Positions 49,225-57,897 are shown, counted from the first letter of the stretch. The stretch is DNA of 64,000 nt from Streptomyces zaomyceticus (GCF_014656215.1 NZ_BNBZ01000002.1:248001-312000), one strand, 5' to 3'. The notes: a model not told the origin generated them from the sequence alone. A program made the numbers and translations.

Positions 49225-51555
49225 GTGAAGCCAGCACGAATAGCGCGCCGCTGGCGCGCGCTCAGGAACAGCCTGCTCGCACTCGCCTGTGCCACCGTCG
49301 TCACCGTCGCGGGCCAGCCCGTCGGCGGTGTCGCCGAAGCCGCCCCGGCGCCGAAGCTCAAGCCGGGCAAGCGATGCGACCAGATGTACGGGGTGAAGAA
49401 CGTCCCCACCGGCGGCCTGCCCCAGGGAGACGCCTCCCGCGCGGTGGACCGCTGGGACACCTACGACTACACCAACCCCGGGCTCCAGTTCGACGGTCTC
49501 AACCCCACCCGGACCCAGCTGGAGGCGGCGGGCACCGACTACAAGAAGTACGACCACAGCGACCCGAGGCGCATCTACGCCCGCTTCAACGCGCAGAAGC
49601 GGTGGACCGACTTCGGCGACTACCTGAAGAAGGTCTACATCCCCAACCAGGGCTACGACGCCCGGGGCAAGGCCTTCATGGCCAAGGTCGTGCGCGAGAT
49701 GGGGCTGACCGGCCCGGACTGGATCTGCGAGAAGGAGTTCTACTTCACGGACCCCGACACCGGCGAACGCCACCTGCGCCGGCTGGACGCCTACAACAAG
49801 CGCAGCCGGGAGATCGTCGAGGTCAAGTCCAACGGCAGCCCCGACGGACGCGAGAAGCCCGCGGACCGGGCCTGGGCCAAGAACAGCGGCTGGCGCTCCT
49901 ACAAGTACACCTATGTCTTCGCCGAGAACCAGACCCGCGACGCCAAGAACTTCATGAAGGAGCTCAAGGACAGCGCGGGCAAGGACACCCTCGGCCGGGA
50001 CCGGGTCCGCTCCTACGACTACCAGTCCCACCACAGGGGAGTGCCGCCCAGGGGAACCGAGAACGGACCGTACCGCGCGAACGGTACGACGATGTCACCG
50101 GGCAACGGCACCTCCACCGGCTCGCGCGGCTCCGGCAACCAGGTCATCAACCAGTCCCCGGCGAACCCGCAGACACTCAAGGAGCAGCTCGACCGGCTGG
50201 GCAGGACCGGCCAGCGGTCCCTGATGAACCGCGGCCTCGGCGGCATCGACTTCACCACCCTCGACCTCCGGTACATCGGCAAGGGCAAGGGCGGCAAGGG
50301 ACTGGACTACGCGTTCTCCGCCAAGTCGGTGGAGGACGAGTACGCGGCCGGATGGGGCGGCCAGGAGAAGGGCAACCTGATCTCCGACGCGTTCTTCACC
50401 TGGCTCGCCCTCGACCCGTCCACGTTCTGGGTGAACCTCAATCCCGACGAGCCGAACCGCATCATCGACGCGGACTTCGGCAGGACCGACGCGGGTCGGG
50501 TGCTCCTGGAAGCGGACCTGGAGCTGAAGCACGACATCTTCAAGGCCATGGACCCGGAGACCGACGCGGGCCGCGACTTCATGAACGCCCTGCCCAAGCG
50601 CGACGGCTTCCCCTGCTGGGCCGGTTTCCGCTACTGGATCGAGCCGGAGACCGCGGTCGTGCGCGAGCAGGACGGCGGCATCCACATCCTCGACACCCCG
50701 CTGAAGCTCTCCACGGTGCCGCAGGAGACCACCACCCAGCCGCCCGGCGGCAAGGGCTGCGACCTCACCGAGGCGGAGACGCAGCAGTCCGACCGTGTCC
50801 TCGACCGCTACATCACCCCGCTGGTCTCGGAGAAGGTCAACAACGGCGACTACTACGCCGACCTGCGCCGCGTCTACACCGCCCGCGTCGCCGCCGAGTG
50901 GGTCCGGCAGAACGCGGCCGACATGCCCACCGAGTACCGCGGGATCATCAACAGCAACGACGTGAAGCGCTGGCCACTGCGCGCCCCCCACCAGGACTGG
51001 ACCGGCAAGCAGGTCTGGGAGCGCTACTACAAGGCGTTCACGGAGGGCACCTTCAAGTACAAGTGGTCCAACGGCGAGGACGTCTACGTCTACACCGTGG
51101 GCGGCGTCGACTTCTCCAAGCAGCCCAAGGCCAATATGAACCCGGTCCGCTTCCGCACCGAGCAGCGCTACAAGCCGCGCACGGTCGGGTACGCGGTCGA
51201 CACCCTCGCCGACGATCCGAACAAGCAGGGCTATCTGATGTTCGGCGGGAACAGCGCGGGGCATTCCGAGAGCGGCACTCCCGGTCCCACTCCCACCGGG
51301 ACCGGGGAGCCGACCCCGGCCCCCACTCCGACCGCTACGGGGAAGCCGACACCGACCCCGTCGGGTCCGGCACCGACGACCAGCCAGTCGCCCGGTGCCA
51401 CCCCGCCGCCCGGCCCGAAGGACCCCGGCGGCGACCTCGCCGACACCGGCAGCAGCACCCCCGTCGGCCTGATCGGCGGAATCGCGGCCGCCGCGATCGT
51501 CGCGGGCGGCGCACTTGTCTGGTGGCGTCGGCGCCGGGCGAACACCGGCGGCTGA
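49225..51555 (+). CDS. Secreted, sortase-anchored protein with a PD-(D/E)XK-like nuclease motif
   Basis: 776 aa from GTG 49225, four bases after GGGGGAAAG. A signal peptide (about 1-40, LRNSLLALACATVVTVAGQP, cleaving near AEA-AP) begins it. Around residues 170-205 the segment GERHLRRLDAYN...SREIVEVKSNG gives D188-x10-E199-x-K201, the D...ExK core of PD-(D/E)XK endonucleases. A second large domain (about 330-660) with YIGKGKGGKGLDYAFSAKSV, DADFGRTDAGRVLLEADLEL and CWAGFRYWIEPETAVVREQD is not recognised. The Pro/Thr/Gly stalk (from about 675) leads to LADTG (about 738), a hydrophobic helix and RRRR: a complete LAxTG sortase-E anchor. It should be displayed on the cell wall. A role in extracellular DNA handling or antagonism is inferred. 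Tandem repeats and a terminator follow. Confidence 0.85.
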   Translation: MKPARIARRWRALRNSLLALACATVVTVAGQPVGGVAEAAPAPKLKPGKRCDQMYGVKNVPTGGLPQGDASRAVDRWDTYDYTNPGLQFDGLNPTRTQLEAAGTDYKKYDHSDPRRIYARFNAQKRWTDFGDYLKKVYIPNQGYDARGKAFMAKVVREMGLTGPDWICEKEFYFTDPDTGERHLRRLDAYNKRSREIVEVKSNGSPDGREKPADRAWAKNSGWRSYKYTYVFAENQTRDAKNFMKELKDSAGKDTLGRDRVRSYDYQSHHRGVPPRGTENGPYRANGTTMSPGNGTSTGSRGSGNQVINQSPANPQTLKEQLDRLGRTGQRSLMNRGLGGIDFTTLDLRYIGKGKGGKGLDYAFSAKSVEDEYAAGWGGQEKGNLISDAFFTWLALDPSTFWVNLNPDEPNRIIDADFGRTDAGRVLLEADLELKHDIFKAMDPETDAGRDFMNALPKRDGFPCWAGFRYWIEPETAVVREQDGGIHILDTPLKLSTVPQETTTQPPGGKGCDLTEAETQQSDRVLDRYITPLVSEKVNNGDYYADLRRVYTARVAAEWVRQNAADMPTEYRGIINSNDVKRWPLRAPHQDWTGKQVWERYYKAFTEGTFKYKWSNGEDVYVYTVGGVDFSKQPKANMNPVRFRTEQRYKPRTVGYAVDTLADDPNKQGYLMFGGNSAGHSESGTPGPTPTGTGEPTPAPTPTATGKPTPTPSGPAPTTSQSPGATPPPGPKDPGGDLADTGSSTPVGLIGGIAAAAIVAGGALVWWRRRRANTGG

Positions 51556-51613
51556 CCGGCTGATCGGCGACCTGCCGACCGGCTGACCGGCTGATCGGCG
51601 ACCTGCCGACCGG
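51552..51613 (+). repeat. Two exact 31-bp tandem repeats overlapping the stop codon
   Basis: CTGACCGGCTGATCGGCGAC plus CTGCCGACCGG is present at 51552-51582 and 51583-51613, and a partial third copy continues to about 51622. The first copy contains the TGA stop of the sortase-anchored protein gene (51553-51555). Confidence 0.85.
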
Positions 51614-51639
51614 CTGATCGGTGCCGCACCAGGACAGGA

Positions 51640-51672
51640 GAGGGGCCCTTCCCGCACGGGGGAGGGCCCCTC
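51640..51672 (+). terminator. Terminator after the sortase-anchored protein gene
   Basis: GAGGGGCCCT (51640-51649) pairs exactly with AGGGCCCCTC (51663-51672), and the inner CCC/GGG extends the stem. It separates this gene from the convergent decarboxylase gene. Confidence 0.8.
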
Positions 51673-51747
51673 GCGCACCTGCCCGGGCTGACAGGCGCCC
51701 CAGCCGCGGCCGCCCGCCGTCCGCCGTTTGCTGTTCGCTGGTTGCCG

Positions 51748-53115
51748 TCAGGCGTCGGCCGCGGCACGTCGGATCGCGTCGAGGGTGCGGCTCACGTCCT
51801 CGTCGGTGGTCGACCAGTTGCTGACGGAGATCCGCATCACGCGCCTGCCGTGCCAGGTGGATCCGCTGATCCACGCCGTGCCGTCGTCGAGCAGCCGGGC
51901 GAGGACCCGGTCCGTACGCTCGTCGTCGCCGAACCCGGCGCAGACCTGTGTGAACGCCACGTCGTTGAGTATCGTCGCGCCCTCGATCGCGGCGATGCCG
52001 GTGGCGAACGCGGAGGCATGGCGGCACAGCCGCTCGACGAGCCCGGCGACGCCGGAACGGCCGAGTGACCTGAGGGCGGCCCACACGGTGAAGGCTCTGC
52101 CCCGGCGGGAGAGCTCGGGCACCTTGTCGATGGGGTCGCCGTGTTCGTGCTGGATGAGGTAGTCGCCCCGCTGTCCCATCGCCGCCCGGAGCGCGGAGCC
52201 GTCACGCACGATCGCGAGTCCGCAGTCGTAGGGGACATTGAGCGTCTTGTGGGCGTCCGTCGCCCAGGAGTCCGCTTCCGCGCAACCCGCCGTCAGGCGG
52301 TCGTAGCGCGGCGAGGCGGCCGCCCACAGTCCGAAGGCGCCGTCGACGTGCACCCAGGCGCCCGCCTCGCGCGCGGCACGGACGCACTCGTCGAAGGGAT
52401 CGAAGGCCCCGGAATGGATGTCGCCGGCCTGCAGGACCACCAGGGTGGGCACCCGCCCGCCGGCGGGCAGCGCGTTCCGCAGTGCCTCGGGACGCATGCG
52501 CCCCTGATCGTCCGCTGCCACCAGATCGGGGCTGCCGAGCCCGAGGTACCGAAGCGCCAGGTCGATCGCCATGTGCCGGGACTCTCCGGCGAGGACCCGC
52601 ACCGGTGGGCCGCCCTGGAGACCGTCGTGCGCGACGTTCCAGCCCGCGTCCCGCAGCACGGCGTCACGCGCGGCGCAGAGGCACGTGAAGTTCGCCATGG
52701 TCGCTCCCGTGGTGAAACCCACGGAACTGTCGCTCGGCAGCCCCAGCAGATCGAGCAACCAGGCGCCGGCGATCTCCTCCGCCGCCGTGTACGCGGGGGA
52801 GACGGCACGCATCACACAGTTCTGGTCCCAGGCGCTGACCAGCCAGTCGGCGGCCAGCGCGGCGGGCTCGGTACCGCCGACGACGAACCCGTAGAAGCGG
52901 CTGCCGGGGAACGCGGTGAGCCCCGGCTCGCAGGCCGTGGCCAGCAGATCGACGACGTCGGCGGGCGGGCTGGGGCCGTCGGGCAAGGCGACGCCCAGCG
53001 CGCGCACGATCTCGTCGACCGAAGCGCGGGCGGGAACCGGGCGTTCCGACAGGCTCGCCAGCCACCGGAGAGCGTGGCTGTACGCCTGCCGGAGCGCCGC
53101 CTCGCGCGCCTCCAT
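51748..53115 (-). CDS. PLP-dependent group II decarboxylase
   Basis: 455 aa from ATG 53115 (MEAREAALRQAYSHALRWLA); a TTG at 53151 would add 12 residues and neither start has a good ribosome site. Fold-type I PLP enzyme: GFVVGGTEPAALAADWL, SVGFTTGATMANFTCLCAAR, AWVHVDGAFGLWAAAS with the Asp that contacts the pyridine nitrogen, and SWATDAHKTLNVPYDCG with the PLP Lys. Related to aromatic-L-amino-acid, tryptophan and diaminobutyrate decarboxylases; substrate undetermined. The DUF1232 gene lies 51 bp upstream in the same direction. Confidence 0.9.
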   Translation of the reverse strand: MEAREAALRQAYSHALRWLASLSERPVPARASVDEIVRALGVALPDGPSPPADVVDLLATACEPGLTAFPGSRFYGFVVGGTEPAALAADWLVSAWDQNCVMRAVSPAYTAAEEIAGAWLLDLLGLPSDSSVGFTTGATMANFTCLCAARDAVLRDAGWNVAHDGLQGGPPVRVLAGESRHMAIDLALRYLGLGSPDLVAADDQGRMRPEALRNALPAGGRVPTLVVLQAGDIHSGAFDPFDECVRAAREAGAWVHVDGAFGLWAAASPRYDRLTAGCAEADSWATDAHKTLNVPYDCGLAIVRDGSALRAAMGQRGDYLIQHEHGDPIDKVPELSRRGRAFTVWAALRSLGRSGVAGLVERLCRHASAFATGIAAIEGATILNDVAFTQVCAGFGDDERTDRVLARLLDDGTAWISGSTWHGRRVMRISVSNWSTTDEDVSRTLDAIRRAAADA

Positions 53116-53166
53116 GGTTCGGACTATCCGACGGATGTCACCGCCGCGCAAGCCGAGGCCGACCCC

Positions 53167-53538
53167 TCACTTCGGTCCCCGCCGGTCCCGAGGCCCGGAG
53201 GCCCCGTCCAGCGACGACCTCCCCGCACCGCCGCCCGGGTTTCCCGAGTCCGCGGGCAGTCTCCTGAGGCTCTCCCCCTTCGCCGCCGCCGCGTGCAGTG
53301 CCTTCAGGGCGATCAGGAGCACACCGATGTCGTCGAGGTAGACCGGGTCCGGGACCAGATCGACCGGCGAGACCGTGTACACCACCGCCGCCCAGAAGAG
53401 GGCCTTCGACTGCAGCGGGACACCGGCGTCCCTCAGCAGTCTGCGCGCCCGGAAGACGCGCACGAGCAGAACGGCGGCGTATCCCGCCACCACGAGTACG
53501 AGAACCAGGGCCACGACGAGCCAGACGGTGCTGTCCAT
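53167..53538 (-). CDS. DUF1232 (YkvA-like) membrane protein
   Basis: 123 aa. One N-terminal transmembrane helix (STVWLVVALVLVLVVAGYAA, LLVRVF), then the DUF1232 core ALFWAAVVYTVSPVDLVPDP followed by VYLDDIGVLLIALKALHAA, the hallmark SPxDLxPD...DD. The C-terminus is Gly/Arg-rich. Function unknown; the family is widespread in bacteria. Divergent from the gene at 53771. Confidence 0.9.
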   Translation of the reverse strand: MDSTVWLVVALVLVLVVAGYAAVLLVRVFRARRLLRDAGVPLQSKALFWAAVVYTVSPVDLVPDPVYLDDIGVLLIALKALHAAAAKGESLRRLPADSGNPGGGAGRSSLDGASGPRDRRGPK

Positions 53539-53770
53539 GCTGCTCTCCTACCCCCTTGACGTCCCGGCCGCGCCGATCGCCGCGGAGACTGCAAGGCTAC
53601 GACGCCGGACCCGCTTCCCGGCTCCCTCCGCCCCCGCCCCGCCGCCGCCCGGGCACCCCGGCTCCCGCTTCGGGTTTGACCTTCCGAGAAGCGGCAAGCC
53701 GAATCGACAGGGACGCCCCAGCAAGCAGTGACGAACAGCACACCAGCAGTCACCGTCCAGGAAGGCAGTC

Positions 53771-54400
53771 ATGTCGACCACGACCGTAGTTCTCATCCTC
53801 GCGGCGGCGGTAGCCGCGCTACTGGTGGCCGGTGTCCTGCTCCGGGCCCGCAAGGGCACGGGCAGTGGCACACGCTCCCTCCAGCGGCGCTTCGGCCCCG
53901 AGTACGACCGCACCGTCGCGCTGCACGGCGGCGACAGCGAGTCCGCCCGGCGCGACCTGCGGGAGCGGGTCGAGCGGCACGGCGGCATCCGCCCCCTGCC
54001 GCTGGAGCCGGCGGTCCGGGAGCACTACGCGGCCCAGTGGACCATGCTCCAGGAGGGCTTCGTGGACGCCCCGCGGCTGTCCGTCGCCGACGCGGACGAG
54101 CTGCTCACGCGGATCGCGGCGACCCGGGGCTTCCCGGACTCCGACCGGCCCGAGGATCAGCTCGCGGCTCTGTCGGTGCACCATCCGCACCACGTCGAGG
54201 GCCTGCGCACGATACGCCGTGCGGCGCGCTCCGAGTCCGCCTCGACCGAGGAACTCCGGGAGGCGCTGGTCCACGCACGTGCCCTGTTCGACGAACTGAC
54301 GGCGGCCGGGAGTCCGACCGCCACCGCAGCCGCCCGAACACGCCCGGTGTCCGGGCGTGACCACCAGCATCTCCTCAAGCCGAAGGGAAGTGGCGCCTGA
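53771..54400 (+). CDS. Membrane-anchored hypothetical protein, 209 aa
   Basis: ATG 53771 with GGAAGG about six bases upstream. One N-terminal helix (TTVVLILAAAVAALLVAGVL, LRARKG) then a soluble helical domain: LQRRFGPEYDRTVALHGGDS, ERHGGIRPLPLEPAVREHYA, AQWTMLQEGFVDAPRLSVAD, ADELLTRIAATRGFPDS, QLAALSVHHPHHVEGLRTIR. This matches a conserved Streptomyces membrane-protein family without known role. It overlaps the next gene by one base (TGATG) and heads an apparent three-gene unit ending at 55883. Confidence 0.85.
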   Translation: MSTTTVVLILAAAVAALLVAGVLLRARKGTGSGTRSLQRRFGPEYDRTVALHGGDSESARRDLRERVERHGGIRPLPLEPAVREHYAAQWTMLQEGFVDAPRLSVADADELLTRIAATRGFPDSDRPEDQLAALSVHHPHHVEGLRTIRRAARSESASTEELREALVHARALFDELTAAGSPTATAAARTRPVSGRDHQHLLKPKGSGA

Positions 54401-55086
54401 TGGCACGCGAGAACCGGGACCGGCAGGGAGGGCCTTCCGTGGCCGTGCCCGCCCAGCGCAGCGGCCACCACCCCACGACACCCCCCGTCGCGCCGCCGCC
54501 CGTCCCGTCCCCGCCGCCCACCCCGCCCCCGGCGGTGCCGCCGCAGGCGGCACAGCCCGCCGTCCCGTCCGGAGACCCCGGTGCCACGGGCCGGAGCGGC
54601 GGGAGCCGTACGAACGCTCCTGCCGTGACCCCCGCCGCGCCGCGCGGGCGGGACACGACGGACCGGCCGGGCGAGGGCCGTGCCTCCGGCGACGGCCGCG
54701 GCCCGGGCCCCGGCGAACGCGGTGACCACGACGGCAGCCTGCTGGACGGCGGACCTCGGTCCGGTACGGGACACGAGTCCGGCGCCGACGGCGGAGGCCC
54801 GGCCGGACAGCTGCTCGACGACGTCGACCGCGACCTTCTCGGCCGGCGCCTGCACCGCGCGCTCGCGGGGTTCGTCGACTCGCCCCACGACTCGGTCGCG
54901 GAGGCGGCCGAGGTCCTCGCCGCGGCGGAGGAAACGCTCGTCGCCGCCCTGCGGGACCGGCGCGCCGCCCTGCGGGCGGGCTGGCAGGGCGACGGCGGCC
55001 CGGACGGGCCGGGCCCCGACACCGAGCAGCTCCGACTCACCCTGCGGACCTACCGTGAGGTCACGGAGAGGCTGCTCCGGGCGTGA
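54400..55086 (+). CDS. Proline-rich hypothetical protein, 228 aa
   Basis: Its ATG shares a base with the preceding TGA (TGATG). Residues 1-120 are Pro/Gly/Ala-rich and probably disordered (VAPPPVPSPPPTPPPAVPPQ). Residues about 135-228 form a helical domain: LLDDVDRDLLGRRLHRALAG, FVDSPHDSVAEAAEVLAAAE, TEQLRLTLRTYREVTERLLR. No catalytic motif. Likely acts with the membrane protein encoded upstream, which is inferred only from coupling. Confidence 0.8.
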   Translation: MARENRDRQGGPSVAVPAQRSGHHPTTPPVAPPPVPSPPPTPPPAVPPQAAQPAVPSGDPGATGRSGGSRTNAPAVTPAAPRGRDTTDRPGEGRASGDGRGPGPGERGDHDGSLLDGGPRSGTGHESGADGGGPAGQLLDDVDRDLLGRRLHRALAGFVDSPHDSVAEAAEVLAAAEETLVAALRDRRAALRAGWQGDGGPDGPGPDTEQLRLTLRTYREVTERLLRA

Positions 55087-55190
55087 TCCGGTCCTCCGCG
55101 ACGGTGGACTCATGCGTCCCGTCGGTCCCCACCCGTCACAGATCGAGACGGGTGGGGACTGACGACCCGTTCGCGGGGCACCAGAGCCCC

Positions 55191-55883
55191 ATGGGAGTAG
55201 ACACGGAAGAACAGCCTCGGCAGGGAACGACGGAACCCGCGCGGGTCCGGCGCAGGCGGCCCGCGGTCGTCGTGCTCGTCGTATGCGCCGTACTGTCCCT
55301 GATCCTCTTCCTCCTGGGGCGGTTCCTGCACCTGCCGGGCCTTGACGACGTGTTCGGGGTCGACACGCACGACCGCTCCGGCCCGGCGGTGCTGAAATCC
55401 ATCCAGGACATGCACCGGTACGAGGGAGCCGTCGGCAACTACCAGGTCGTGGTCGACCTGGAGAAGGACGCCAGGCTCCTGCCCGACGCGATCCGCGGGA
55501 CTCGTACGCTCTTCGTCGCGAGCGGCAGTGTGGCCGCGTACGTGGACTTCGGCGGCCTCGGCACGGGCAGCGTGACCGTCGACGAGAAGCGCGGCACGGC
55601 CACCCTGCGACTGCCGCACGCGCGGCTCGCCGAGCCGGCCGTGGACCCCAAGGGTTCCTACACCGTCTCGAAGCAGCGTGGCCTTGTCGACCGGCTGGGG
55701 GACCTGTTCTCCGACAACCCGGCCGACGAGCGCGCGGTCCACATCCTCGCGGCCGACCGCATCGGCGCCGCCGCCGAGGAGAGCGATCTGACGAGCCGTG
55801 CCGAGCGGAACACCACGTCGATGCTCCAGGGCCTGCTCCACGCCCTCGGCTTCGAACAGGTCACCGTCGCGTACGCCTCTTAG
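55191..55883 (+). CDS. DUF4230-family membrane protein
   Basis: 230 aa from ATG 55191 (MGVDTEEQPRQGTTEPARVR); in-frame GTGs at 55083 (overlapping the previous stop) and 55152 are alternatives, none with a strong ribosome site. One helix (VVVLVVCAVLSLILFLLGRF) then an extracellular DUF4230 domain with VLKSIQDMHRYEGAVGNYQV, VVDLEKDARLLPDAIRGTRT, LFVASGSVAAYVDFG and DEKRGTATLRLPHARLAEPA. The family is common and uncharacterised. A perfect terminator follows. Confidence 0.85.
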   Translation: MGVDTEEQPRQGTTEPARVRRRRPAVVVLVVCAVLSLILFLLGRFLHLPGLDDVFGVDTHDRSGPAVLKSIQDMHRYEGAVGNYQVVVDLEKDARLLPDAIRGTRTLFVASGSVAAYVDFGGLGTGSVTVDEKRGTATLRLPHARLAEPAVDPKGSYTVSKQRGLVDRLGDLFSDNPADERAVHILAADRIGAAAEESDLTSRAERNTTSMLQGLLHALGFEQVTVAYAS

Positions 55884-55913
55884 CGTGCTCGCCACCGGGA
55901 TCCATGTGCAGTA

Positions 55914-55944
55914 CGGGTGCCCCGATCCCTCACCGGGGCACCCG
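55914..55944 (+). terminator. Terminator after the DUF4230 gene
   Basis: CGGGTGCCCCG (55914-55924), nine-base loop, exact complement CGGGGCACCCG (55934-55944), 31 bp past the stop codon and before the VanZ gene. Confidence 0.8.
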
Positions 55945-55976
55945 CAATCCTCTTCGAGAAGGGCGGAGTCGGGTCC

Positions 55977-56624
55977 ATGACGTCACGTATCGGATGGCAC
56001 CGTGTCACGACCGAGTGGCAGCGGAGGCGGCAGGAGAGGCAGAGTCGGAAGCAGGAACAGAGCCGGCGGGAAAGACAGAGACAGAAGCGGCAGGAGAAGC
56101 GGAAGGAAGAGGAGGTGAGGAGGTCCTCGGGGACGGGGCCCGGGCCCTGGCTGCGCGCGGGCGTGGTCGTGCTGGCCCTCGCCGCGATGGTGGCCTTCGG
56201 TGTCGTCCTCGCCCGGCTGACCCTCCAGCCGTCGCCTGCCTCGGAGACGCTCACCCACGCCAACCTCAGACCCGGGGACTCGATCCGCGCCTACCTCGGG
56301 CAGCCGGCTTTCCGGGACACCGTCAAGCAGCTCGGCGGCAACATCCTTCTGGGTGTGCCCTTCGGCCTGCTGCTGCCCCTCGTGTCCCGCCGCAGCCGTG
56401 GGTTCGTGAACGTCGCCCTGCTGACGGTGGCGACGATGCTCCTGGTCGAACTGGTCCAGGGCGCCCTGATCACCGGGCGCGCCTTCGACATCGACGACGT
56501 GCTGCTCAACACCACCGGCGCTCTGCTCGGCTACGCCCTGGTGGGCCGCCGCCTGGGCCGGGCCGTGTATCCGCGGCGCCGCCCGGGGGGTTCGCCACCA
56601 GCCGGAAGTGGGCGCACCGGGTGA
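55977..56624 (+). CDS. VanZ-family membrane protein
   Basis: 215 aa from ATG 55977. The N-terminus is extremely charged (about residues 14-48, Arg/Lys/Glu/Gln-rich), followed by helices GVVVLALAAMVAFGVVLARL, the VanZ core LGGNILLGVPFGLLLPL, VALLTVATMLLVELVQGALI and GRAFDIDDVLLNTTGALLGY. VanZ proteins are linked to teicoplanin resistance in enterococci but most homologues, including Streptomyces ones, have no proven role. Its last 119 bases overlap the convergent MerR gene. Confidence 0.88.
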   Translation: MTSRIGWHRVTTEWQRRRQERQSRKQEQSRRERQRQKRQEKRKEEEVRRSSGTGPGPWLRAGVVVLALAAMVAFGVVLARLTLQPSPASETLTHANLRPGDSIRAYLGQPAFRDTVKQLGGNILLGVPFGLLLPLVSRRSRGFVNVALLTVATMLLVELVQGALITGRAFDIDDVLLNTTGALLGYALVGRRLGRAVYPRRRPGGSPPAGSGRTG

Positions 56625-56952
56625 AGTCCTCGTGCTCGCAGCCGAGGACGCATTCGACGAGCGCGAGTGCAGCCCGCGCGGCCGAGATCCGGGAGCGCAG
56701 AGCCTTGGCCTCCCGGTTCAGGATGTTCCGTCGTCTCTCGGCGCCGGCGGTGGTGAGCAGCGCGCGAAGGGTGTCCAGAGGGAGCCCTGCCTCCTTGGCG
56801 CGGAGGATGACGGCGACGCGGGTGAGGTCGGCGGCGCGGTAGCGGCGGCGATTGGCGCTGTCGCGCGCGGGAGTGAGGAGCCCCATCGTCTCCCAGTGAC
56901 GCAGGACGTGCGGGGCCAGTCCGAAGTGTCCGGCGAGGACACCGATGCTCAT
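56506..56952 (-). CDS. MerR-family transcriptional regulator
   Basis: 148 aa from ATG 56952 (MSIGVLAGHFGLAPHVLRHW), with GAGGG seven bases upstream; ATG 57000 is a longer alternative. MerR helix-turn-helix plus wing (GLLTPARDSANRRRYRAADL, TRVAVILRAKEAGLPLDTLR) and a dimerisation helix, then a Cys-containing C-terminus (LALVECVLGCEHEDFTRCAH) that could bind metal or sense redox state. Divergent from the methyltransferase gene, which it probably regulates; the gap contains a TTGACT -35-like site. The last 119 bases overlap the VanZ gene end to end. Confidence 0.85.
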   Translation of the reverse strand: MSIGVLAGHFGLAPHVLRHWETMGLLTPARDSANRRRYRAADLTRVAVILRAKEAGLPLDTLRALLTTAGAERRRNILNREAKALRSRISAARAALALVECVLGCEHEDFTRCAHFRLVANPPGGAADTRPGPGGGPPGRSRAERRWC

Positions 56953-57028
56953 CGGTCCGCCCTCACCGCCGACAGGTGTCCCGTGCTCGCTTGACTTCAT
57001 GCCGACATCACGTCCCAGCCTGTCGTTC

Positions 57029-57799
57029 ATGACCAGGAAGACAGAGGAGGCACCCCGGCCGAGCGACGGCCTCGTCGCGCGGCTCGACGAGGCCGACCGC
57101 CTGCCGGGCGCCGAAGAACTCAGGGATCTGTCCTACGACATGCTCGGCGCGGGACCGGGCACCCGTGTGGTGGACGTGGGCTGCGGAGCCGGACGCGCCG
57201 TGGCGGAACTGCTCGAACGGGAGGTGGAGGCCGTCGGCGTGGACCCGAGCGAACGGATGATCGCCGTCGCCCGTGGCCGGTGGCCGGGAGCGGACTTCCG
57301 GATGGCGGGGGCGTACGGGCTGCCGCTGCCGGACGCTTCGGTGGACGGCTACCGGGCCGACAAGGTGTTCCACGAACTGGCCGAACCGGAAAGGGCGTTG
57401 ACCGAGGCGCTCAGGGTTCTCGCGCCCGGAGGCCGGATCGTGCTGGTCGGCCAGGACTGGGACACCTGCGTCATCGACTCCGACGATCCTGCCCTCACCC
57501 GTACCGTCGTGCACGCCCGCGCCGACCTGACCGTCGGCCCGCGGGCGGCTCGCCGATACCGCAACCTGCTGCTGGACGCCTGCTTCCACGACGTGACGGT
57601 CGCGGTGCACACCCTCGTGTTCACCGGGCCGGCGATGCTGCCCATGCTCACCGGACTGGCCGAGGCGGCCTGCTCCTCCGGCGCCGTCGCCCGTGTTCGG
57701 GCGGACGGCTGGACCGCTGATCAACGCGCACGGGCCGAGGCCGACCGGCTCTTCATGGCCGTGCCGATGTTCGTGGCCGCCGCGACCGCTCCCCGGTGA
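57029..57799 (+). CDS. SAM-dependent methyltransferase
   Basis: 256 aa from ATG 57029 (MTRKTEEAPRPSDGLVARLD); ATG 56999 is possible. Class I Rossmann fold: motif I VVDVGCGAGRAVAELLE, motif II/post-I EAVGVDPSERMIAVARGRW, an MAGAYGLPLPDASVDGYRAD segment typical of UbiE/type-11 enzymes, then LRVLAPGGRIVLVGQDWDTC. The substrate is probably a small molecule and is not identifiable. Divergent from a MerR gene; convergent with the quinone oxidoreductase. Confidence 0.9.
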   Translation: MTRKTEEAPRPSDGLVARLDEADRLPGAEELRDLSYDMLGAGPGTRVVDVGCGAGRAVAELLEREVEAVGVDPSERMIAVARGRWPGADFRMAGAYGLPLPDASVDGYRADKVFHELAEPERALTEALRVLAPGGRIVLVGQDWDTCVIDSDDPALTRTVVHARADLTVGPRAARRYRNLLLDACFHDVTVAVHTLVFTGPAMLPMLTGLAEAACSSGAVARVRADGWTADQRARAEADRLFMAVPMFVAAATAPR

Positions 57800-57822
57800 G
57801 GGCGACCGCACCCCGGTGACGG

Positions 57823-57879
57823 CGACCGCACCCCGGCGCGGCGGTGGCCGCCCGACCGAGGCGCGCCCCGGTGCGGTCG
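57823..57879. terminator. Possible bidirectional terminator between convergent genes
   Basis: CGACCGCACC (57823-57832) and GGTGCGGTCG (57870-57879) are complementary around a GC-rich, partly self-pairing centre. The same stretch holds two direct copies of GGCGACCGCACCCCGGTGA (57801 and 57821, the second imperfect). The long loop makes this weak. Confidence 0.35.
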
Positions 57880-57897
57880 TACGACGGCCGCCGCGGA

